Positions 60,901 through 64,000 of a stretch of DNA of 64,000 nucleotides are shown one piece after another; positions within the stretch are counted from its first letter, which is position 1; each line of letters begins with the position of its first letter. The notes beneath the pieces are model-generated. The model was not told where the DNA came from. It did no database searches and saw only the letters and a list, made by a program, of their open reading frames with translations. Made by a program: the position numbers and the translations under genes. The DNA is from Sinotaia quadrata. Its lineage: Eukaryota; Mollusca; Gastropoda; Architaenioglossa; Viviparidae. The stretch lies in assembly GCA_028829895.1 (NCBI GenBank), contig CM054180.1, positions 115,989,973 to 116,053,972 on the forward strand, read 5' to 3'.

Positions 60901-63823
60901 CATAGCATCAGACAAGGTCGATGGATATTTCACTTTCCTTCGTCGGTTTTCATATTCCCATGCTAGAACCTGATGATTACAGAGAAATGAGCAGCCTGCA
61001 AAGGTGTCAAGGTAATATACTACTCATTATTAATGAAAACAGATTTTGAAAATTTTTAGTAGAGAATATATTGCAAAGGGAAGCAACTCCCCACCCCAAC
61101 ACACAAACCATCAACACATAAAGGGTCATCGAAGAAGATGTCCCAGATTTCAATGTTTAATATATCGATAATGTTAGATAATATTTATATTAAAATATGT
61201 ACAAACTATCAATATTTTGATCCTCACCTTTTCTACTCCATATTAAGTTTGTTGATGAATATTATTATTTATGTGATGAGCCTGGCCTAGTCAGTGAGAA
61301 AGCATTTGTCTTGTGGGACGCTGAGTTTAAGTATTTTTCTAATTGCACTTTTGGAATACAAAGATTTGTGCAATTTTTACTTTTGCAAATAATCCTCTTT
61401 TGGCACCTACTTGTAGGTAAAATAATTATTTAAAAAAAAATAAATTGTTGCAGCATATTATATTTTCCAAAGGCAACCAATAAGAAGACTGTAGCAAAAA
61501 CATACTTTCTTTAAAAAATTAAACTAAAAGCCTCGAAATATTAAAATAATTAACAAAAGTTAAATTAATCAAATAAAAAAATTGTTCAACTGTGATTTTT
61601 CACTATGAGCTTTCTTTACCTATATGACCTTGTTATAGTATATTAAAATAAGAAAGATATTGGTTACAATTCTTAAATCAAAATAAAACTTAAAATTATA
61701 AAAGCAAACACACAGAGGTCACATAAAACAAACATGAAACAGTCAAAGGATGCTAAGAAATAAAAGGAAAAAATAAAGGTGTTAAAGAAAACAATATCAC
61801 AACATTGATTCTTGTATGGCATATATTCATTGAATCTGAGCAAAGATGTAAAAAAAACCCATCAGTGACTGTAAACAGTAAAATACATCCTGAAAATAAG
61901 GTACCAAAAGCCAAACAAAAAGAATCAAAACTTTAAACATTAAGCTTTAATTAACATTAACATTAAAAAAATATGCAAAATTCAGCAAGATGATAGAATT
62001 TTTTTAAATTATAATTTTATATGTGCTGATGAAAAGAGAAATCAAGATCAGTGCAATTTTATCAGCTTTATAAATTATAAATTCAAGAAAAAGTAAAAGT
62101 TATGCAGTATAGATGTTGATGATGTAAATTACAATACAAATCATTTCTAGTATTTTTAGTTTTAAAAAAAAAAAAATAGTCAACACTACCCATTCATCTA
62201 AAATTAGAAAAAAATCACCCAACCATCTGGTATGGTGATGGAATAAGACCATTAAAAAAATATCTTTAAGACTCCAAGAAATTTTGGATGCAGTGAAATA
62301 AAAATCAAACAGGCACACTTCTCACCTTTTTTTCTGGTATCATGCCCGGACAATCAACTGGAGGAACAACTGTGATGACAAGAACATCTTCTGTTGTTGA
62401 AGGTGAAGGGTCTTTATCTCCATAATCACCATTTGTTTCCTCCCCCATTTGCAGAAGATTGTGTGCTGATGGAGTCTTCTTTCTCATAGCATCTGTGAAT
62501 TTATTTTGAGTGGTGTCAAGAACGGAGGCAAGAAAGTCAAATGAGAGAAAGGAGGGCTATTTACTGACAGTTCTAATAAGAAGTGGTTTAGAAAGTCGCT
62601 GGTGCTGCCAGGATTTATGCAAGGATACCATGGAAACTTAAACCACATACCCTATCCAAGTGCTTAAAAGTACCTAGCTCTGATGCAACAGTGATGAATT
62701 TTGCTTGTTTTACTGCTTGCAAACATGAATACTGATTAAATTAGGTATACTTAAATTAAATTAGGTGATACTTAAATTATGAATATACAGTACTGAATTT
62801 TGTCAATATAGATGTGGCTTCTACATACATGATGGTTTGATTAAATGTGAAAGCTGTAGAATATATTGGGAGTGTCCCCCCCCCCCCTGGTTCTGTGTTG
62901 GTTTGCTACACAAAAAGATGGGAGCATACTTTATAAAAAGATATGATAAAGGGAAAAAAAGGGCTGAAAATGTTCTGTTGTAAGATTGTGGGTGATAAGA
63001 TTTAATTTTCTTAATTCCATCATCAATTCTGACACCATGTATAAAGCATTATCTGTTTGTCCATTTGAAAAAGATTTTTTTGGTTAAAAATTAAGGATAA
63101 ATTACAAGATATATATTATTTCATAACTTTTACAATAAAAAAAATGCAATTAATAAATTCTGGGTATATGCCTAGAACAGTTTCCCTTAAAATGTTATTT
63201 GTCCAAAGAGTAACATTAATTTACAAAATTTAAAAAGAATTTAATTTTTACTCTCTGGTCTCTGCAAATAAAAGTTTACTCCTGGACTCTACTTTTAAAT
63301 TATTGTTTTCTATATACTTAATGGAATCAGTAACCTGGGTAAAAACAGCTGAACAATCTTCATAGCAGGTTTATGGAACCATACAAACTGCCCCTGCAAT
63401 TTACAACTTTAAAACCATCTTTATGCATTGACTGCATCAGCAGAGGTTTCAGTATCTGTCTTTTCAACAGGTTTGTGTCCCCCACAGACACAAAAAACCT
63501 CAATAGTACGGACAACACAACAGCTTGCAAGGGAAGGTACTCACCCTACAGCCATTAGAAATAAGACATTCTTCAGTTTGGATTCACTTACTTTTGCCTT
63601 TAAATAATTTTCTCTGTGTGTTTGGTGTATCAGGACCTATCACTCCAGCAACAACTGAAACAGCAGTGGGCACATAGTCTAGGTTGGTGAGAGGATGACA
63701 AGAAGTAGTGTCCCCTGGTGATGCGGGAATTTCGCTGGGAATTGCTGACAATAGCAACTCTAGTTGCTTTTTGCTGGGAAGCTTGTCATCTAGATGATTG
63801 CTGGTGAACCTCAGGAACGTGAC
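36655..63823 (-). CDS. GAPVD1: GAPVD1/RME-6: Rab5 exchange factor with VPS9 domain, C-terminal 19 exons
   Basis: GAPVD1 (RAP6; RME-6 in worms) acts on clathrin-coated vesicles and early endosomes. An N-terminal RasGAP-like domain and a C-terminal VPS9 domain that activates Rab5 flank a disordered linker binding AP-2. Nineteen exons join with consistent phases into 1,278 codons plus stop: 63823-63592, 62492-62326, 60969-60831, 60583-60311, 58994-58843, 58206-58099, 57341-57290, 54363-53153, 51080-50993, 50626-50588, 47651-47568, 47052-46778, 46295-46132, 45584-45450, 45002-44879, 43798-43732, 42698-42584, 41532-41394, 36927-36655. Diagnostic matches: TEDVLVI...PGMI, YISYLVRCRQGL, RRDKEI, MRDQL, PWPAAQRDI, ADDFMPVLIFVIIKANPPCL, GEEQYWWMQF, AVEFIKT. 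The RasGAP half lies upstream of 64 kb and is not visible. The linker appears somewhat longer than in vertebrates, mainly through one 1.2-kb exon. Confidence 0.97.
37240..37460. repeat. Degenerate minisatellite, about 28-bp unit
   Basis: Recurring TATGGAGCATAATTAGGCTA motifs in the last GAPVD1 intron. Confidence 0.7.
37468..37725. repeat. Minisatellite, about 55-bp unit, five copies
   Basis: Unit containing ACTGTGGTTACAATTCAATT CTTAATGGTATAAACAAA. Confidence 0.9.
38222..38340. repeat. Direct repeat, left copy, flanking the transposon region
   Basis: About 119 bp running from CTGATTATTATTTGCAGAA to GATCTTTGCAT. A diverged copy in the same orientation lies at 41072-41182. Confidence 0.7.
38373..38410. 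repeat. Left terminal inverted repeat of the transposon
   Basis: Begins CACTATGTAACACAATTT, then TTGTTCCTGGCTTCTAAGTG. It pairs with 40313-40360, with an insertion of about ten bases on the right side. Confidence 0.7.
38615..39931 (-). pseudogene. Transposase-like protein, central deletion and frameshift
   Basis: Starts at ATG 39931-39929 (MASRDCLHPADSFCYVCEQF), with a possible zinc-binding head of CYVC and WAPHFTCEYC. It then jumps, with a frame change near 39700, into FSNFFSQRDGLCFC, FIDSSSRSLKTVLLHN, VISDFK, PCFLCLWDSR, PPLDIKLGLIKQFV and SEAKVRAGIFVGP. A one-base frameshift near 38925 leads into MSLKVHILDSH and SEEQGERFHQD and the stop at 38615. From memory, intact relatives are multi-copy uncharacterised proteins of arthropods, cnidarians and molluscs with over 100 extra residues at the jump. 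The order D...D with a CxxC...W insert...EExGERFH suggests a DDE-type RNase H-fold transposase. That is inference. Confidence 0.68.
40021..40028 (-). promoter_or_regulatory. TATA box (TATAAAAG)
   Basis: On the minus strand the sequence reads AGTATAAAAGCAC. It is about 90 bases upstream of the transposase ATG and just downstream of the heat-shock elements, the arrangement of insect and vertebrate hsp70 promoters. Expected transcription start is near 39993. Confidence 0.75.
40046..40140 (-). promoter_or_regulatory. Long heat-shock element array
   Basis: Strict alternation of GAA and TTC every 5 bases from 40047 to 40139. Perfect pentamers start at 40047, 52, 57, 62, 67, 72, then 82, 87, 92, 97, 102, 107, 112, then 122 and 137: 15 of 19. 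The defective ones are at 40077, 117, 127 and 132. The first block reads GAACGTTCAAGAACGTTC. HSF1 trimers bind three such pentamers, so this could hold several trimers. It lies about 20 bases beyond the TATA box on the ORF's upstream side. Confidence 0.85.
40313..40360. repeat. Right terminal inverted repeat of the transposon
   Basis: Its reverse complement begins CACTATGTAACAAATTTT and continues through TGTTCCTGGGTTGAAAGTG. TAA follows on the outside. Confidence 0.7.
41072..41182. repeat. Direct repeat, right copy
   Basis: Matches 38222-38340 with several small indels (CTGATTATTATTTACAAAA, CCAGCTTATGCCTGTAAGAC). The interval between the copies contains the transposon plus about 710 bp of AT-rich intron. 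Confidence 0.7.
41394..41532 (-). CDS. GAPVD1: GAPVD1 exon: VPS9 domain, middle
   Basis: Encodes LIQQHIKKLSTIISPNHKDL, then PWPAAQRDIFMINAYK. Acceptor GTTTACAG, donor GTGAGT. The following 4.47-kb intron holds the transposon with the heat-shock promoter. Confidence 0.95.
42584..42698 (-). CDS. GAPVD1: GAPVD1 exon: VPS9 domain, first part
   Basis: Encodes LEDGRQAIERLLMSRIYTHA and MFPNGDGDIMRDQ, matching the vertebrate AIERSVMNRIF...DGDILRDQ block. Acceptor ATTTGCAG, donor GTGAGA. Confidence 0.95.
42890..43490. repeat. Minisatellite, about 33-bp unit, about 18 copies
   Basis: Unit TGTTCCAGGTGAGTCAATAC AGTAAGTATCTGTC with increasing divergence to the right. Intronic in GAPVD1. Confidence 0.93.
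43732..43798 (-). CDS. GAPVD1: GAPVD1 exon: entry to VPS9 domain
   Basis: Encodes TDLVEKFLQNIYQEMSQDEV W K. Acceptor TTCTATAG, donor GTGACC. Confidence 0.93.
44434..44810. repeat. Minisatellite, 58-bp unit, about 6.5 copies
   Basis: Unit GCTGTTGTACAGAGGCTAAA TAACCTGGGAAGTGCCTCAA CAAATTATTATCATCAAT, nearly identical between copies. A diverged unit at 44821-44877 touches the GAPVD1 donor. Confidence 0.95.
44879..45002 (-). CDS. GAPVD1: GAPVD1 exon: helical bundle
   Basis: Acceptor TTCATCAG was chosen over earlier AGs because it restores RRDKEI with no gap against the vertebrate protein. Ends SRFQSLATSDEK. Donor GTATGT. A diverged unit of a 58-bp minisatellite abuts this donor. Confidence 0.93.
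45450..45584 (-). CDS. GAPVD1: GAPVD1 exon: helical bundle
   Basis: Encodes CKKLLKSLREEYRNRAAYIS and YLVRCRQGLLAALSHLQK, close to the vertebrate YIAYLTRCRQGL segment. Acceptor CTTCCAAG, donor GTAAAT. Confidence 0.95.
46132..46295 (-). CDS. GAPVD1: GAPVD1 exon: start of helical bundle
   Basis: Encodes HDLVYLLKAQLAEATNLQNR and RLHEVIRCIKLFDSD, matching the vertebrate LRLQLAEAINLQ region that packs against the VPS9 domain. Acceptor AATGTTTAG, donor GTGAGA. Confidence 0.94.
46778..47052 (-). CDS. GAPVD1: GAPVD1 exon: DDILAKYR to KRKLRLVL
   Basis: Starts ETSDDILAKYRTPKKPA and ends FAFQDAKRKLRLVLSMCEIQ PGFYQ; the DAKRKLR block is typical of the region before the helical bundle. Acceptor TTGTTGCCAG, donor GTTGGT (weak, but the only one that restores phase). 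Confidence 0.92.
47568..47651 (-). CDS. GAPVD1: GAPVD1 exon: linker
   Basis: Encodes DGLDQDSARNSRGSAEGSEG and HENVSKV, phase 1 on both sides. Acceptor TACTGTAG, donor GTGAGT. The sequence just upstream of the acceptor is tandemly duplicated. Confidence 0.88.
47655..47798. repeat. 72-bp tandem duplication upstream of a GAPVD1 acceptor
   Basis: CAGTACAGGAATCATGCCGT begins both copies (47655 and 47727). The AG itself is not duplicated. Confidence 0.9.
49335..49620. repeat. Minisatellite, 47-bp unit, six copies
   Basis: Unit CACTGCAAAATAACTTGATT GCTAGCTGTGTCTTGTTCTA AGGT. Confidence 0.95.
49720..50190. repeat. Minisatellite, about 54-bp unit, nine copies
   Basis: Unit CCAATAGGCTACATTCAAGA CTGAAATGTGATGTGTATAC TTGTACTAACTAGT. 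Confidence 0.95.
50588..50626 (-). CDS. GAPVD1: GAPVD1 39-nt microexon
   Basis: Thirteen codons' worth, phase 1 on both sides, encoding a lysine-rich insert (IKRKTKPEKEYT). Flanked by a long T tract with CAG and by donor GTTTGT. It keeps the frame, and so does skipping it. Confidence 0.8.
50993..51080 (-). CDS. GAPVD1: GAPVD1 exon: basic FFRSFREK segment
   Basis: Encodes EFQDGEDSDRSSKKSSSGFF and RSFREKINK, matching the SGLFRSFR-type basic patch of the family. Acceptor ATTTTAG, donor GTACAC. Confidence 0.92.
51522..51672. repeat. About 80-bp tandem duplication abutting the LINE fragment
   Basis: TATAATTTATATCAATATTA, AGAAGATAAAG and CAATTGTCTTTCTTAAA recur at 51522-51590 and 51603-51670. The open frame across it is incidental. 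Confidence 0.8.
51668..52500 (-). mobile_element. LINE reverse transcriptase fragment
   Basis: Minus-strand translation shows a pre-RT helix (KETWIEDQCKDIENNL), GKAAGIDNIPAELVKEGGE, TGEWPTPWTES, FRPGQSTTEQIFNLR and palm motif A (VFVDFKKAFDRVWH). This is a non-LTR retrotransposon RT core lacking the endonuclease upstream and the YADD box downstream. At least two stop codons (near 52255 and 52140) break it. It sits in a GAPVD1 intron in sense orientation. The clade cannot be settled by eye. Confidence 0.85.
53153..54363 (-). CDS. GAPVD1: GAPVD1 large exon: disordered, adaptor-binding linker
   Basis: A single 1,211-bp exon with 403 whole codons, rich in Ser, Pro, Gln and His. Visible short motifs: DFGDVF, a proline-rich SH3-ligand-like APPPIPPRHR, the DPF motif LFDPF (DPF is an alpha-adaptin ear ligand), and an acidic Glu-rich tail. 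This fits the family's binding to AP-2 on clathrin-coated vesicles. Acceptor GATAGCAG, donor GTTAGT. Opposite-strand open frames across it are shadows. Confidence 0.94.
55525..55690 (+). repeat. Dispersed repeat family A, partial copy in GAPVD1 intron
   Basis: GCCAAGCGAGAGACAAGTGG, TGTCTGTTGGAGGATCATTA and ATTACTTATGAAAGATTAAT match the inverted copy at 27610-27735 and, more loosely, 25110-25200. Confidence 0.75.
55810..56110. repeat. Minisatellite, about 38-bp unit, eight copies
   Basis: Unit ATTAATTTCAGCTGTTGCAA TAGGAAATTAGGTCACAA. Confidence 0.95.
56480..56715. repeat. Minisatellite, 42-bp unit, about six copies
   Basis: Unit ACAATCACAAAATATAGCAC ATTTCACATTGCCCTAAAGC T. Confidence 0.93.
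57290..57341 (-). CDS. GAPVD1: GAPVD1 short exon
   Basis: Encodes DEVSSIVEDMAPEDMGG, an acidic 17-residue segment linking to the long exon. Acceptor AAATTCAG, donor GTGAGT. Confidence 0.9.
58099..58206 (-). CDS. GAPVD1: GAPVD1 exon: second WSTDVLASD motif
   Basis: Encodes PVSEISETASDAWSTDVLAS and DTDEKNSELLKELDDQ, exactly 36 codons, phase 0 on both sides. It could be skipped without a frame change. Acceptor TTTTTTTCAG, donor GTCTGT. Confidence 0.92.
58843..58994 (-). CDS. GAPVD1: GAPVD1 exon: first WSTDVLASD motif
   Basis: Encodes VSDTWSTDVLASDSEPPDQ, then an acidic helix LERLEEVAEEMSRPF. The motif recurs in the next exon. Acceptor TTATGCAG, donor GTATGT. Confidence 0.93.
59762..59835 (+). 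repeat. tRNA-like remnant, possible SINE head
   Basis: ATGGCTTAATTGTTAGAGCA resembles a tRNA D-arm/A box. A weak B-box position follows (AAGTTCTTAACTATTTC), but it lacks the GTTCGA core. It cannot be a working tRNA. Confidence 0.35.
60311..60583 (-). CDS. GAPVD1: GAPVD1 exon: Ser/Gly-rich linker
   Basis: Encodes an acidic stretch (SVDENELDNFSDMMSANVS), then GRGSPSISGRDTPLSQ, a likely phosphorylated SP/TP cluster, and VDVTDRFGKFDLE. Acceptor TTTCTGCAG, donor GTAAGG. Confidence 0.93.
60831..60969 (-). CDS. GAPVD1: GAPVD1 exon with a GC splice donor
   Basis: Starts VLAWEYENRRRKVKYPSTLS and ends SHDQESI, open throughout with phase 0 in and phase 1 out. The only 3' boundary that restores the frame to the next exon is TAG|GCAAGA, a GC-AG intron. 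Acceptor AATCATCAG. Confidence 0.88.
61278..61335 (+). repeat. tRNA-like remnant, possible SINE head
   Basis: GCCTGGCCTAGTCAGTGAG, then GCATTTGTCTTGTGGGACGC and TGAGTTTAAGT, mirror the A box, anticodon arm (loop containing GTG) and a decayed B box. Confidence 0.4.
62326..62492 (-). CDS. GAPVD1: GAPVD1 exon: linker
   Basis: Encodes AMRKKTPSAHNLLQMGEE, then STTEDVLVITVVPP and PGMIPEKK, matching the vertebrate EEVLVISLGT...PGMMSEN block. Acceptor TTCACAG, donor GTGAGA. Confidence 0.93.
63592..63823 (-). CDS. GAPVD1: GAPVD1 exon: end of RasGAP region / linker start
   Basis: Starts VTFLRFTSNHLDDKLPSKKQ and continues LELLLSAIPSEIP, aligning with the vertebrate segment just after the RasGAP-like domain (LVNFMKSV...LDNLLANLP). 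Acceptor ACTTTAG, donor GTAAGT. Upstream exons are outside the window. Confidence 0.9.
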
Positions 63824-64000
63824 CTAAAGTAGTATTACAAAACATTTAAAGGGAAGTGCAATGAAATGAGTCAAACACTAACAAATTCTAATTCAATATA
63901 ATATTTAAAAATAAAATCTGATCCATTTACTAAAAAAAATGGAAATAGCAATGAAAAATGACACCTGTATATTTTAAAAAAAATTCAATTAAATAAATAA

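Noticed and set aside
61278..61335. Functional tRNA-His gene
   Set aside because: No GTTCGA B box and no acceptor-stem pairing can be made. Treated as a SINE-like remnant.
1..64000. CRISPR array, bacterial operon or phage island
   Set aside because: The minisatellites have no unique equal-length spacers, and the genes are intron-containing animal genes.

Overview
The window is animal nuclear DNA: AT-rich, with long introns, GT-AG splice sites, many simple repeats and decayed transposons. Two conserved genes converge. The intron sizes, the abundance of (TCTA)n, (AC)n and minisatellite arrays and the protein sequences suggest a lophotrochozoan, most likely a mollusc. That placement is inference, because no diagnostic marker is present.

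Layout. 1-12.4 kb holds no exon I can prove: minisatellites, a 198-bp hAT-type MITE with a perfect 8-bp target duplication, several copies of a dispersed repeat, and a compound duplication (8.6-11.5 kb) made of unique blocks separated by (TCTA)n tracts. 12.45-26.36 kb (+ strand) carries seven exons of a stomatin-family gene (SPFH/band 7 membrane scaffold), complete at the C-terminus, with the first coding exon unproven. 26.4-36.6 kb is the gap between the two 3' ends, with no coding exon. 36.65-63.82 kb (- strand) carries 19 in-phase exons of GAPVD1 (RAP6/RME-6), covering the linker after the RasGAP domain, a long disordered middle and the complete C-terminal VPS9 Rab5 exchange domain. The N-terminal RasGAP exons lie beyond 64 kb.

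The most unusual object is in the last GAPVD1 intron. A 1,988-bp DNA transposon (38373-40360) has inverted termini beginning CACTATGTAACA and a TAA duplication, and it encodes a decayed transposase-like protein. Just upstream of that ORF is a TATAAAAG box preceded by about 94 bp of strictly 10-bp-phased GAAnnTTCnn units, 15 of 19 pentamers perfect. This is a very long heat-shock element in the layout of an hsp70 promoter. The copy is coding-dead (central deletion, frameshift) but its promoter looks intact and points the same way as GAPVD1. It therefore suggests a heat-inducible transposon family and a possible heat-switchable promoter inside an endocytic trafficking gene.

The GAPVD1 introns also hold a LINE reverse transcriptase fragment, tRNA-like SINE remnants and many minisatellites, several of which abut splice sites. 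Stomatin and GAPVD1 both act at membranes, but I see no evidence that they are co-regulated. They are simply convergent neighbours.
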